DNA from: Gemmatimonadota bacterium
Lineage (GTDB): Bacteria > Gemmatimonadota > Gemmatimonadetes > Gemmatimonadales > GWC2-71-9
DNA: 62,932 bases
Assembly: GCA_027294455.1 (NCBI GenBank)
Contig: JAPULZ010000069.1
Span: 1-62,932, forward strand
Direction: 5' to 3'
How positions within the stretch are numbered: position 1 is the first letter of the stretch; each line of letters opens with the position of its first letter. Shown piece after piece: positions 44,607-54,868 of the stretch. The notes below the pieces were generated by a model. That model had not been told where the DNA came from, did not search any database, and was given only the letters and a program-made list of their open reading frames with translations. Made by a program: the position numbers and the translations under genes.

Positions 44607-45509
44607 ATGCGATTCGTGCTTTGCGTTGCGGCGTCGCTCGGCGTCGCGCAAATGGCCGAGGGCCAGACGGGAGCCATGGCGGCCGACGTCCGCTGGCGAC
44701 CGACGCCGGCCCAAGGCACCCTGATCCATATCCTCGTCAATCCCAACTCGGAAAGCACGGAGCTGGGCGTCACCGGCAGTATCGCGGGACAGCAGCTGCA
44801 TTTCGAGCGGGATCCGTCGGGGGAATTTCGGGCGCTCGCGCCAATTCCGGTCAATGCCATGGAAACGATCCCGTTCTCCTTTGCCGTGATCGAGCGCGCC
44901 GACACCTCGCATCGCATGATTCGGATTCCCGTCCAACCGACGGAGTATCGCTCCTCCCGCTTGTCGGTGGATCCGCGGTTCACGTCGGCGCCTGATGAGG
45001 CCCTGCAGGCAAGGATTCGGTCGGAGTCCGCCAGGTCGGCGGAGGTTTCGCGACGGTCGCACTTCACGCCGCCTCTGTGGCACGGTGCCTGGATCCGCCC
45101 CAGACCGAGCCCGATCACGAGCGAGTTCGGCGTGCAGCGCATGTTCAACGGCGAGCTGCGCAGCCGCCACACGGGCGTCGACCTCGACGGCGATACGGGT
45201 GATCCGATCTTCGCCTCCAACCGCGGAGTCGTATCCCTCGTGGGAGATTTCTATTACGCCGGCAACGTCGTCTATCTGGATCACGGCCGCGGGCTGATCA
45301 CGATCTACATGCACATGAGCGAGGTACTGGTCGAGGAGGGTCAGCTCGTCGAGACCGGAGAGCAAATCGGCAGAGTCGGCGCCACCGGCCGGGTGACCGG
45401 CCCACACGTGCACTGGACCGCGCGGTACGGCCGGGTATCGGTGGACGCGATGAGCCTGTTCGAGCTCGAGATTCCCGAACGCGCGACCTCGCTCGATTCC
45501 GGCAACTAA
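44607..45509 (+). CDS. M23-family metallopeptidase (LytM-type)
   Basis: A 300-residue exported protein with a short signal peptide (about residues 1-18), an Ig-like N-terminal domain and a C-terminal LytM domain. Zinc ligands and catalytic residues are in place: HTGVDLDGDTGDPIFAS (H-x-G-V-D) and GPHVHW (H-x-H). This family cuts peptidoglycan cross-bridges or activates other cell-wall hydrolases; all metal ligands are kept, so it is probably active. Its stop overlaps that of the convergent gene. Confidence 0.93.
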   Translation: MRFVLCVAASLGVAQMAEGQTGAMAADVRWRPTPAQGTLIHILVNPNSESTELGVTGSIAGQQLHFERDPSGEFRALAPIPVNAMETIPFSFAVIERADTSHRMIRIPVQPTEYRSSRLSVDPRFTSAPDEALQARIRSESARSAEVSRRSHFTPPLWHGAWIRPRPSPITSEFGVQRMFNGELRSRHTGVDLDGDTGDPIFASNRGVVSLVGDFYYAGNVVYLDHGRGLITIYMHMSEVLVEEGQLVETGEQIGRVGATGRVTGPHVHWTARYGRVSVDAMSLFELEIPERATSLDSGN

Positions 45510-46030
45510 AAAAACCGGCGCCTCTGCCGGTTGGCCACCACATAAGCGTCGATGAAACGGTCCGCGGCCACACGGACGTACTCACGCAGCGTCGCCAGCC
45601 GCGACGTCGGGACGAGCCCCATCGTCGCCCCTGATTTCCACGTTCGCGTGAAGACCGGAATGGTCGAATCCCGGGACAACACCGTCATCTGCCGCAGCTC
45701 GAGCTGCATGCGGTACAGATAGTTGAATCCCGACAAGGTCGTGAGGGTGATATCGAGATAGGCCATCGGGTTGCCGATGGTGGTCCGCCATTCGTCTTCG
45801 GTCAGCAATCGTATGCCGGCGTCCGTGAACTTCGCCTCGAGCAACGCCCGAAGACTGTCCGCATGCATGCCATGGTCTTCCACTGAAGCGTCGATGGCCG
45901 TGACGACCACGAATACGCCTGGAAGGTCGAAGAAACTCAACGTGTCCGTGGTAACCGACTGCGCGCCGGCCGGCCCGGCGCCCATCATCGCCGCCAACAC
46001 CAGCATCCATTCGAAGAAACGTGAGACCAT
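45506..46030 (-). CDS. Exported protein of unknown function
   Basis: A 174-residue protein with a clear signal peptide (MLVLAAMMGAGPAGAQ) and a mature alpha/beta part: VFVVVTAIDASVEDHG, ALLEAKFTDAGIRLLTEDEW, and a basic tail NRQRRRFF. No family was recognised. The last codons double as an intrinsic terminator hairpin and T-run. It is 21 nt downstream of fdhD on the same strand and so may be read from the fdhD promoter. The ATG at 46030 is used. Confidence 0.78.
   Translation of the reverse strand: MVSRFFEWMLVLAAMMGAGPAGAQSVTTDTLSFFDLPGVFVVVTAIDASVEDHGMHADSLRALLEAKFTDAGIRLLTEDEWRTTIGNPMAYLDITLTTLSGFNYLYRMQLELRQMTVLSRDSTIPVFTRTWKSGATMGLVPTSRLATLREYVRVAADRFIDAYVVANRQRRRFF
45508..45532 (-). terminator. 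Intrinsic terminator inside the 3' coding end
   Basis: On the minus strand AACCGGC, a six-base loop, GCCGGTT and then a run of seven T (two shared with the stem) lie inside the final codons of the preceding gene, whose stop TAG uses the last T. The structure thus encodes the C-terminal residues RQRRRFF while ending the transcript. Confidence 0.7.
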
Positions 46031-46051
46031 CCCCACCCCGCTGCGATTGGT

Positions 46052-46858
46052 CTAGTCCTCGAGGCGCTCTGCGCCCGCATACACGTTGAAGTTGTCGCCT
46101 CGGGCAAAGCCGATCAACAGCATGTCCAGTTCTTGCGCGAGCTCCACCGCCAGAGAAGACGGTGCGGATACGCCCACCAGCCCCCCGATGCCGGCCAGGG
46201 AAGCCTTTTGGACGATCTCGAAACTCTGGCGACCCGACACCGCCAGCACAGAGGGCGGCAAGGGCCAATGCGTGCGCGTGGCGGCACCGATGACCTTGTC
46301 GACCGCGTTGTGGCGACCCACGTCCTCTCGCACGACCAGGGCCTGTCCGTCCATGTCGAACAGTCCGGCGGCATGAAGGCCTCCCGTCTCGTCGAAGGCG
46401 GGTTGGTGCGACCGCAAGCGATCGGTGAGGGACGCCGCCACCTCGCGAAGGATCGTCCACTCGGGTGCACGCCGCCCAAAGAGTCGCACCTGCTCGATGG
46501 ATGCCTTGCCACAAACGCCGCACGAGCTCGACGCGAACATGTTCCGCTGGAACTGCCCCGCATCCACGTCGACTCCGTCCACGAGCGTGACGACGAGGCG
46601 CGATTCATCCAGGTGGTCGATATGGTCGATCTCGCTCGGATCGAGCAGGATACCCTCTGTGAGGAAAAACCCACGGACGAGGTCCTCATCATGCCCGGGC
46701 GTGCGCATGACCACCGCCAACGGTGTGTCATCGAGTCGGATCTCGAGCGGATCTTCGACAGCTACGGCGTCGACTCTCGGCTCGGACAGCTGGCTGGAAC
46801 GGCGGACGATTTCGACGCTTCGGACCTGAGGGGATGAATCCGATTCAGGTGTCTCCAT
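46052..46858 (-). CDS. fdhD: Formate dehydrogenase accessory sulfurtransferase FdhD
   Basis: Transfers sulfur to the molybdenum/tungsten bis-MGD cofactor needed by formate dehydrogenases. The 268-residue protein has the active-site SSCGVCGKASIEQV (Cys-x2-Cys), an N-terminal EDPLEIRLDDTPLAVVMRTP, and REDVGRHNAVDKVIGAA. The ATG at 46858 is preferred over an upstream TTG. No formate dehydrogenase or cofactor gene is in the window, so it serves an enzyme encoded elsewhere. Confidence 0.95.
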   Translation of the reverse strand: METPESDSSPQVRSVEIVRRSSQLSEPRVDAVAVEDPLEIRLDDTPLAVVMRTPGHDEDLVRGFFLTEGILLDPSEIDHIDHLDESRLVVTLVDGVDVDAGQFQRNMFASSSCGVCGKASIEQVRLFGRRAPEWTILREVAASLTDRLRSHQPAFDETGGLHAAGLFDMDGQALVVREDVGRHNAVDKVIGAATRTHWPLPPSVLAVSGRQSFEIVQKASLAGIGGLVGVSAPSSLAVELAQELDMLLIGFARGDNFNVYAGAERLED

Positions 46859-46895
46859 CAATCCGCCAACGACTCCTTGCGCCGCTGTGGGCAAC

Positions 46896-47342
46896 TCACC
46901 AGTTGAATCGCCTGAGCGTCACTTCACCCCGCCGCCCACCAGCCGTGCTTGCGGCGGCGGCGAGGGAGCCGCTGCGCCGGTCCTGTCCGTCCCATTGCTG
47001 ACCCGCGCGCAGCACAGTCACGACCACGCCACCGGTGGCGCCCAACACCGCGGCCACCATGATGGCGATGACGTACAACAGCGACATGGGAAACGGCGCA
47101 ACCGCACCGATCAATCGTGCGAGGTCGGCCACCGGGCCATGCACCCCCGTCCACGCGAGCAGACCAATGGCTCCGATGCCCGCGGCCAGCGACGCCGACC
47201 TGACGGGGTGATCCGACTGCCTGATGATCGCGCCCCAAGCCATCCCGACGACGGGCAAGATCCACCACCCAAAGGCCAACGCAGACGTCCCGAAAACGGC
47301 GGCCAGGGTCGTGACGGATACTGAATTGACGGTGGAACGCAT
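46896..47342 (-). CDS. Small polytopic membrane protein
   Basis: A 148-residue protein with about three or four hydrophobic segments (for example ALAFGWWILPVVGMAWGAII and LLYVIAIMVAAVLGATGGVV) and a basic cytoplasmic tail rich in Arg and Ser. No family was recognised. It is 37 nt upstream of the fdhD start on the same strand. The ATG at 47342 is the only sensible start before the first helix. About 250 nt to the right are non-coding and hold the promoter of the PadR-kinase gene. Confidence 0.7.
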   Translation of the reverse strand: MRSTVNSVSVTTLAAVFGTSALAFGWWILPVVGMAWGAIIRQSDHPVRSASLAAGIGAIGLLAWTGVHGPVADLARLIGAVAPFPMSLLYVIAIMVAAVLGATGGVVVTVLRAGQQWDGQDRRSGSLAAAASTAGGRRGEVTLRRFNW

Positions 47343-47502
47343 GTGAGCGGCTCCGGGCTCGATGCGGCAAGAAGAGGCCCTTTCCGAAAAGAAGAGAAGG
47401 ACCCCATGGTCTTGAGGCCCGGTAAGATAAGACGGATCGGACATTGTTCAAGCGCAAACCTTCGGACTTGCTCCTCGGTCAGGCCGTCCTCGGAGACGGC
47501 CG

Positions 47503-47542
47503 TTGTCTCCCCCGCTGCTAGAGCCTATTATGAGGGCATAAT
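47503..47542 (+). promoter_or_regulatory. Promoter and palindrome before the PadR-kinase gene
   Basis: TTGTCT (-35, 47503-47508) and TATTAT (-10, 47526-47531) are spaced exactly 17 nt. The palindrome ATTATG-AGGG-CATAAT (47527-47542) covers the -10 and the predicted start. A repressor bound here would block transcription; the PadR domain encoded downstream is a natural candidate. This is a motif-based inference. Confidence 0.65.
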
Positions 47543-47590
47543 GCCTACAGACATCATCTAGGGCCGTCTCGCCTCCACCGAATCCGCCGG

Positions 47591-50347
47591 ATGCCTCGAG
47601 TTCGCCAAGCCACCTCGATCCTTCCCCTGAAGCCCGTGGTGTTCCTCGTCCTCTTGGTGCTGTCCGAGGGAGAGGCACACGGCTACCGGATCAGGAAGGA
47701 CGTGGAGCGCCGCTCGGACGGCAACATCCGGATGGACTCGGGCACCCTCTACCGCCTGATCAATCGCCTGATCGAGGATCGGCTGATCGAGAAATCCGAC
47801 GCCCCGCCGAAGGATGGGCCGGAGGACTCGCGTCGCCGCTACTATCGGCTCCCGAAGCTCGGCCGTGAAGTGCTGCGCTCCGAAGCCAAGAGGTTGCAGG
47901 CACTGGTGAGCGATTCCCGCGCGGCGGGAGTACTCGAGGCCGCATCCCCGCCGGCGGCGAAGCCCGGCACCGGCGGGCCCACGCCGGACGGGCAGCCCGA
48001 ATATCGAGATCTGGTCGAGTCATCGCCGGACCTCATCTGGGAGATCGACGGCCAGGCGCGTTGGACGTTCGTGAACGGCGCTTGTCGGAGCCTCTACGGC
48101 ACACCGGCGTCCGACCTGCTCGGCAAGCCCTTCATCGACCTGGCCGCGCCTGAGCGGCGGGACGCCGATTCGGCATTCATCGAATCCGTGCTCGACGGCG
48201 CGGCCGAAACCGATTACGAAACGGTCCACATCGACCGGCTCGGGCGATCCAGGCACCTGAGCTTCTCGGCGCAACCGGTGCGAGATGGTGCGGACCGCGT
48301 CGTGGGCGCGCGGGGCACGGCGAGAGACGTGACCCAGCAGGTGGCGAATCGCCAGGCCATCGAACAGGCCCGTGACGAGGCATTGCGTGCCACATCCGCC
48401 AAGAGCGCGTTCCTCGCCAACATGAGTCACGAGATCCGCACGCCGATGAGCGGTGTGTTGGGAATGACCGAATTGCTACTGGGCACCGAGCTGACCCCGG
48501 ACCAGGTCCGGTCGGTCGAGCTCGTCCAGACCTCGGCCCGATCGCTGCTCCCGATTCTGAACGACATCCTGGATTTCTCCAAGATCGAAGCCGGCCACAT
48601 GAGCCTGGAAGAAGTGCCCTTCGATCTGCACCAGCTCGTGACCAATGTCGTGCGGGTCGTCGGCGCGGCTGCATACAGCCGGAAAGTCGAATTGACGTGT
48701 GACATCCCACGAGAGGTCCCACGTAAGATGCTCGGCGATCCGAGCCGCCTGCGCCAGATACTCACGAACCTGGTCAGCAACGCGATCCGGTTCACGTCGG
48801 AAGGCGAAGTGTCCGTCGTGGTCACGCTGACCGAAATGGCCGGCGACGGTGCCAGGCTCGCCTTTTCCGTCCGGGACACTGGCCGAGGGATACCGCCGGA
48901 TCGCCTCCACGCCATCTTCGAGGAGTTCCTCCAGGCCGAACAGTCCACGGCCCGCGACTTCGGCGGCACGGGCCTGGGACTGCCGATTTCCCTCCGCCTC
49001 GTGCGGCTGATGGGCGGCGAGCTGGACGTCACGAGCCAACTCGGTCGCGGGAGTACGTTCAGCTTCGAGTTGACGCTCCGGATGGACACCGAGGCCGACG
49101 ACGGGCCCAGCACGCGTTACGCGAGCATCGAGGACAAGCACATTCTCGTAGTCGATGACAACCCCACGAGCCGCCGCATCGTCTTCGACATCCTGGAAGA
49201 CGCCGGGGCGCGCGTGCACGAGTGCGACAACGTCGATGTGGGACTCGCCGCCATGCGCGAGACGGTCGCCGCCGGGGCACCGTTCGACCTGGCGGTCGTG
49301 GATGGGTACATGCCGGACCGGGACGGTTTCGATCTCGCCGAGGAAGTCCAGGCGGAGCCGGACCTGCAGCAGACGCGGGTCATGCTGCTCACCTCGGCGG
49401 GGCAGCGAGGCGACGGCCAGCGCGCGCGCAGTCTCGGCATCTCCGCGTATCTCACAAAGCCCGTGTCCAGCATGGATCTCCTGGAATCGGTGGCCACGGT
49501 GCTCGGCCGCCCGGCCGGCGGCGCATTCCCCGATCTCGTCACTCGGCACTCGATCCAGGAGAGCCGGCACCACCTCGCCATCCTCCTGGCGGAGGACAAC
49601 CCGGTGAACCAGCAGGTGGCCGCCAGCATCCTCTCCAAACGGGGCCACTCGGTGGACGTCGTGGACAACGGGCGAGAAGCCATCGACGCATTGCGCACCA
49701 AGATATATGACGTCGTGCTCATGGACGTGCGGATGCCGATCCTCGATGGGCTCGCTGCGACGGCCGAGATTCGTCAGCACCATGATTTCCGAGACCTGCC
49801 GATCATCGCTATCACGGCCCATGTCCTGCCCAAGGAACGGCGACAGTGCATGGAGGTCGGCATGAACGGTTTCGTGACCAAGCCGTTCTCGCCGCACGAG
49901 TTGTTCGCGGTGGTGGAAGGGTGGGCGAGCCGCGCCGTGCCGACCTTGGAGGCCACGCAACTTCCGAAGCCACCGCCCGGCGTCATCGTAGTCCCCGGCA
50001 GTCCCTTCGACTTGAAGGGTTTCCGCCAGATGATGCGCGAGGCCGGCGTGGAAGACATGGTCGAAGCCACGTTGTCGGTCTATTTGCGGGACACCCCCGA
50101 GCGGATCCGCCTGCTCACCCAAGCCGTAGCCGAGCATCATGCGGACGAGATCGAGGCGGTCGCCCACTCGCTGAAGTCGGCATCCGGTTCCATCAGGGCC
50201 GAGGCGCTGGCCGAGCTCCTCGCGCACATGGAGATCATCGGCAAAGATCGCACCCTGGATCCTGCGCCCGACTTGCTCCAGGAAATCCTCATCGAATACG
50301 AGACCGTCAGCCGGATCCTCCGGGACGTCGCTGATGACGGGAGGTGA
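47591..50347 (+). CDS. PadR DNA-binding domain fused to hybrid histidine kinase with two receivers and HPt
   Basis: A 918-residue soluble protein. Residues 12-115 are a PadR-type winged helix ([40 protein letters not shown]). Residues about 137-250 are a PAS domain ([16 protein letters not shown]). HisKA has [11 protein letters not shown] with His280; HATPase_c has [17 protein letters not shown] and [13 protein letters not shown]1 has Asp571 (AVVDGYMPD), REC2 Asp712 ([12 protein letters not shown]), and the C-terminal HPt has His859 ([10 protein letters not shown]). All phosphorelay residues are present. There is no membrane segment. A kinase carrying its own N-terminal PadR domain is unusual; it may be a phosphorylation-controlled repressor. 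Confidence 0.92.
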   Translation: MPRVRQATSILPLKPVVFLVLLVLSEGEAHGYRIRKDVERRSDGNIRMDSGTLYRLINRLIEDRLIEKSDAPPKDGPEDSRRRYYRLPKLGREVLRSEAKRLQALVSDSRAAGVLEAASPPAAKPGTGGPTPDGQPEYRDLVESSPDLIWEIDGQARWTFVNGACRSLYGTPASDLLGKPFIDLAAPERRDADSAFIESVLDGAAETDYETVHIDRLGRSRHLSFSAQPVRDGADRVVGARGTARDVTQQVANRQAIEQARDEALRATSAKSAFLANMSHEIRTPMSGVLGMTELLLGTELTPDQVRSVELVQTSARSLLPILNDILDFSKIEAGHMSLEEVPFDLHQLVTNVVRVVGAAAYSRKVELTCDIPREVPRKMLGDPSRLRQILTNLVSNAIRFTSEGEVSVVVTLTEMAGDGARLAFSVRDTGRGIPPDRLHAIFEEFLQAEQSTARDFGGTGLGLPISLRLVRLMGGELDVTSQLGRGSTFSFELTLRMDTEADDGPSTRYASIEDKHILVVDDNPTSRRIVFDILEDAGARVHECDNVDVGLAAMRETVAAGAPFDLAVVDGYMPDRDGFDLAEEVQAEPDLQQTRVMLLTSAGQRGDGQRARSLGISAYLTKPVSSMDLLESVATVLGRPAGGAFPDLVTRHSIQESRHHLAILLAEDNPVNQQVAASILSKRGHSVDVVDNGREAIDALRTKIYDVVLMDVRMPILDGLAATAEIRQHHDFRDLPIIAITAHVLPKERRQCMEVGMNGFVTKPFSPHELFAVVEGWASRAVPTLEATQLPKPPPGVIVVPGSPFDLKGFRQMMREAGVEDMVEATLSVYLRDTPERIRLLTQAVAEHHADEIEAVAHSLKSASGSIRAEALAELLAHMEIIGKDRTLDPAPDLLQEILIEYETVSRILRDVADDGR

Positions 50348-50361
50348 GGATATCTTTCCAC

Positions 50362-53300
50362 ATGACCTCGCTGCCTTTTCATCCCGCCGTCACACGATGG
50401 TTCCAGACCACCCTGGGCGAGCCGACTACAGCGCAGGTGGAAGGCTGGGATGCGATCGGCGCCGGGCGGCACACCCTGATCGCCGCGCCTACGGGATCGG
50501 GTAAGACCCTCGCAGCGTTTCTGTACGCCATCGACCAGCTGTTCCGGGAGGGGCTCGACCACAAGCTCCCCGACGAAGTCCGCGTCGTGTACGTCTCACC
50601 GCTCAAGGCACTGAGCAGCGACATCCACAAGAATCTCGAAGAACCGCTGGCCGGAATCCGCGAGGCCGCGCAGGCGATGGGCCTCGAAGCACCGGTCGTC
50701 ACGTCCGCCGTGAGATCGGGCGATACGCCGTCATCCGAACGCGCGCGAATGCTTCGCACGCCGCCCCATATTCTCGTCACGACACCCGAGTCCCTTTACC
50801 TGCTCCTGACGGCGGAACGCAGCCGCGAGATGCTCCGTACCGTACGCACCGTCATCGTGGACGAGATACACGCCGTCCTCGATTCCCGGAGAGGATCCCA
50901 CCAGGCGTTGACCCTCGAGCGATTGCAGCACGTCGCCAAAGGCCCCGTGCAACGCATCGGCCTCTCGGCTACACAGAAGCCCATCGAGGAGGTGGCTGGG
51001 TATCTGGGAGGCGTGAGGACATCATCGCACGACGACGACTTCGGCGGACCACCCGTCATCATCGATCGCGGACACCAGCGGCGCCTCAACCTGGCCATGG
51101 AAGTTCCGGGGTCTCCCCTCGAAGCGGTCATGGCGCACGAGGTCTGGGACGAGATCTACGATCGTCTGGAAGTCCTGATCCGCGAACACACAACCACGCT
51201 GGTGTTCGTCAACACCCGCCGCATGGCGGAGCGGGTGGCAGCGCGCCTGAGTGACCGGTTGGGAAACGACGGCGTCACCGCGCACCATGGCTCGCTGTCC
51301 AAAGCGAAACGCCTCGACGCGGAAGACCGGCTGCGGACGGGCAAACTGCGAGCCCTCGTGGCCACCGCCTCGCTCGAATTGGGGATCGACATCGGCCACG
51401 TGGATCTGGTGTGCCAGCTCGGCTCGCCGCATCGGATCTCCACGTTCCTGCAGCGCGTCGGGCGGTCAGGACATACGGTGCGGGGCGTCCCCAAGGGCCG
51501 GCTATTTCCCCTCACCCGAGACGAATTGGTGGAGTGCACGGCCATGCTCCGCTGCGTCGCACGAGGTGATCTGGACCGGATCACCATTCTGGAAAAACCC
51601 ATCGACGTCCTCGCGCAGCAAATCGTCGCGGAGTCGGCATGCGAAGATTGGTCCGAGCGCGAACTGTATCGACTCTTCCGGTCGGCATACCCGTACCGCA
51701 ACCTCAAATTCGAGGAGTTCCAACAAGTGGTGCAGATGGTGTCGACGGGCTTCACCACGCGCCGGGGGCGGCGCGGGGCCCTGGTGCACTACGACGGCGT
51801 GAACGAGCGCGTGCGCGGCCGGCGCGCGGCACGCCTCACCGCCATCACCGCCGGCGGCGCCATACCCGACAACGCCGACTACCGCGTCGTGCTCGACCCA
51901 CAGGAAACGTTCATCGGAACGATCAACGAAGACTTCGCCATCGAGAGCTCGGCCGGCGACATCTTCCAGCTCGGCAACGCCTCCTGGAGAATCTTGCAGA
52001 TCAATTCGGGCACGGTTCGCGTCGCCGATGCGGCCGGTGAATCCCCCACTTTGCCGTTCTGGGTCGGCGAGGCCCCGGCACGGAGCGCGGAGCTGTCGGC
52101 CGCCGTGGCTGAGCTGCGCGCCGACGTGGCGGCTCGCTTGGACCGCGAGGAGGACGTGACCGCCTGGCTCACGGACGATTTGTCCATTCCGGCCGACGCC
52201 GCGGCCCAACTCGTCACGTACTTGAAGGACGCCCTGCACATGCTCGGCGTCCTCCCCACACAGGACACCATCGTGCTCGAGCGTTTCTTCGACGAATCGG
52301 GCGGCATGCAATTGATCCTGCACGCGCCATTCGGGAGTCGCGTGAATCGCGCGTGGGGTCTGGCCTTGCGCAAGAAATTCTGCCGCCAATTCAACTTCGA
52401 GCTGCAGGCCGCGGCGACCGAAGAGGGCCTGCTCCTGTCACTCGGACCGCAGCATTCCTTCCCGCTCGACGACGTGTTTCGGTATCTGCACCCGAATACC
52501 GTCCGGAACACATTGATCCAGGCGCTGCTGGACTCGCCCGTGTTCCCGACCCGCTGGCGCTGGAATGCCACCATCGCGTTGGCCGTGCTGCGAAACCGCG
52601 GTGGCAAGAAGGTTCCGCCACCGCTCCAACGTATGGATGCCGACGACTTGATGGCCGCCGCGTTCCCCGATGCCGCAGCCTGTCTCGAGAACATCGGCGG
52701 CGACCGGGAGATCCCCGAGCACCCGTTGGTGCGTCAGACGATCGAGGATTGCCTCGAAGAGGCCATGAATCTCACGGAGCTGACGACGATCCTCCATCGG
52801 ATCCTCGACGGAGAGATCGAATGTGTCGCTCGTGACACGCCCGAGCCGTCGGTGCTGTGTCACGAGATCCTCAACTCGGCGCCCTACTCCTTTCTCGACG
52901 GCGACGGCGAGATTGCGGAGCGGCGCGCCCGAGCCGTGCAGACCCGCCGCGCCACAGAGCCGTCGTCCGCGAACGAACTGGGCGCACTCGACCGAGACGC
53001 CATCAGCCGCGTGGCAGACGAGGCCTGGCCGGAGATACGCGACGCCGACGAATTGCACGACACTCTCATGACCGCCGGCTATCTCACGGAAGTCGAGGGC
53101 ATCAACGCGCGGGGAGAGTCGTGGAAACCCTTCTTCGAGAAATTGCTCTGCGACGGCCGCGCCGCGCGCATCTCCCCCGCCGGGGCGCCAAGACCATCTA
53201 CTGGGTCGCAACGGAGCGAGGCAACGAATTGCGAACGATCTGGACGGAATCGGCATCGCGGGAGGCGGGCGGGCGGGAAGATGCCATCAGGGAAGCCTTG

Positions 53301-54701
53301 CGTGGCCGGCTCGCCATCGTCGGTCCGTCGACGGCGAAGACGCTGGCGGCCTCCATGTCGGTCGCGGTGGAAGAGATGGACACGGCGCTCGCGGCTCTGG
53401 AACGGGACGGGGTCGTCTTGCGCGGATCGTTCACTCCGCGGAGTACCGAGCGGGAATGGTGCGACCGACGACTCCTCGCCCGCATCCACCGCTACACGCT
53501 GAACAGGCTCCGGGCGGAAATCGAGCCCGTGAGTCCGGCCGACTTCATGCGTTTTCTCTTCGCCTGGCAACGAGTCGATCCCGAACACCGTGCGTCCGGC
53601 GTCGAAGGCCTGGCGGCCGTCATCACCCAGCTCGACGGCTACGAGCTCGCGGCCAGCGCGTGGGAAGCCGACGTCCTGGCCAGCCGGTGTGACGGTTACG
53701 ATCCGCTCATGCTCGACTCGCTCTGCCTCACGGGCCGCGTCACCTGGGGCCGGTTGTCACCACCGACCCGGGCCGGGGCGGGACCGAGTAGCACCGGACC
53801 CATTCGCTCGACACCGGTTTCGGTATTCCTTAGAGAGAACGCCGACGCGTGGCTCGGCCTCGTCCCCGACGGGGAGACCCCGGAGTTGAGCACCAATGCA
53901 AAGACGGTGCTGGCCGTGCTGGAGGAGTGCGGCGCGTCGTTCTTTGCCGAGCTGGCAACGCAATCGGGCTTGCTCGGTACCCAGGTGGAGAACGCCCTCG
54001 GCGAGCTCGTCGCCCGCGGCATCGTGACGGCGGACAGTTTCGCAGGCCTTCGTGCCCTGCTCACCCCGTCGGATCGGCGCAAGCCCCTCCGGCTGGCTCG
54101 ACAAACCCGCGGCCGGTCCACCACCCCATTCGGCGTCGAGTCCGCGGGGCGATGGACCATCTTGCGCGGGCGGCACCCGTCGTCGGACACCGCCGAGACC
54201 CAAGCGCACGAAGAGCTGGTCGAGACGCAGGCGTGGGCGCTGCTGCGCCGCTACGGCGTGGTGTTCCGCCGGCTGCTCGCCCGAGAAACGAACCTGGCAC
54301 CGTGGCGCCACCTCACGGCCGTGTACCGCCGCCTCGAAGCCCGCGGCGACATCCGTGGCGGCCGATTCGTCTCCGGCATGTCCGGCGAACAGTTCGCGCT
54401 GTCAGAAGCCGTGGGCCAGTTGCGGGCCGTCCGGCGCGCGGAGAAAACCGGCCGCCTCTTCGGCATCAGCGCCGCCGACCCCCTCAACCTCGCCGGCATC
54501 ATCACGTCGGGCTCGCGCGTGCCGGCCCTGGCCTCCAACAGGATCGTCTACCAGGACGGGGTGCCGCTGGCGTCGCGGGAAAGCGAGACACTGATCCCGC
54601 TCGCGAACTTCGACGCTGAGCTCGCCCGCGACATCGAACGTGCCGCCGTGCGGCGAACAATTCCGCCGATGCTCCGGCAGTACGTGGGACGTGCGGGCTG
54701 A
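50362..54701 (+). CDS. lhr: Lhr-type large superfamily 2 helicase, broken by a one-base frameshift
   Basis: A DEAD/DEAH-box ATPase of about 1,447 residues if repaired. Seen: Walker [17 protein letters not shown]-type box [31 protein letters not shown] (motif VI), followed by the winged-helix and Lhr-core C-terminal regions. The reading frame breaks at the GGGG run 53182-53185: before it the frame ends [10 protein letters not shown], after it the -1 frame continues [16 protein letters not shown] to 54701. Adding one G restores a single frame. Either a sequence error or a recent mutation. The GTG at 50344, overlapping the kinase stop, is an alternative start. Confidence 0.88.
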
Positions 54702-54716
54702 CGCCCGCGCGGCTCC

Positions 54717-54818
54717 GCATGCACATAGGTCCCTCCGCGCACTGCGGTTTTCATTGTGTCCCGTCATCCCAATGATGTCCATAAGAACCAACGCGCGCTC
54801 CGGGACCTACGTGCATGC
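54717..54818. repeat. Long imperfect inverted repeat between convergent genes
   Basis: GCATGCACATAGGTCCC (54717-54733) and its reverse complement with one mismatch (54802-54818) flank 68 nt; weaker similarity continues inward (AACC...GCGCG on both sides). It lies between the helicase stop and the convergent anti-sigma gene. It could form a long hairpin or be a small non-coding mobile-element relic. Nothing else is seen in 54702-54868. Confidence 0.5.
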
Positions 54819-54868
54819 TACGCACCGACACTTTTGCAGAACCGCCGAGACCGCCGATGACGATGACC

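Noticed and set aside
48476..50227. A 583-codon minus-strand frame opposite the kinase gene
   Set aside because: All kinase, receiver and HPt motifs are on the plus strand; the antisense product has no recognisable domain.
53174..53186. Programmed ribosomal frameshifting in the helicase gene
   Set aside because: The C and G runs do not form a standard slippery heptamer and I see no clear stem-loop or internal Shine-Dalgarno at the right spacing; an error or mutation is simpler.
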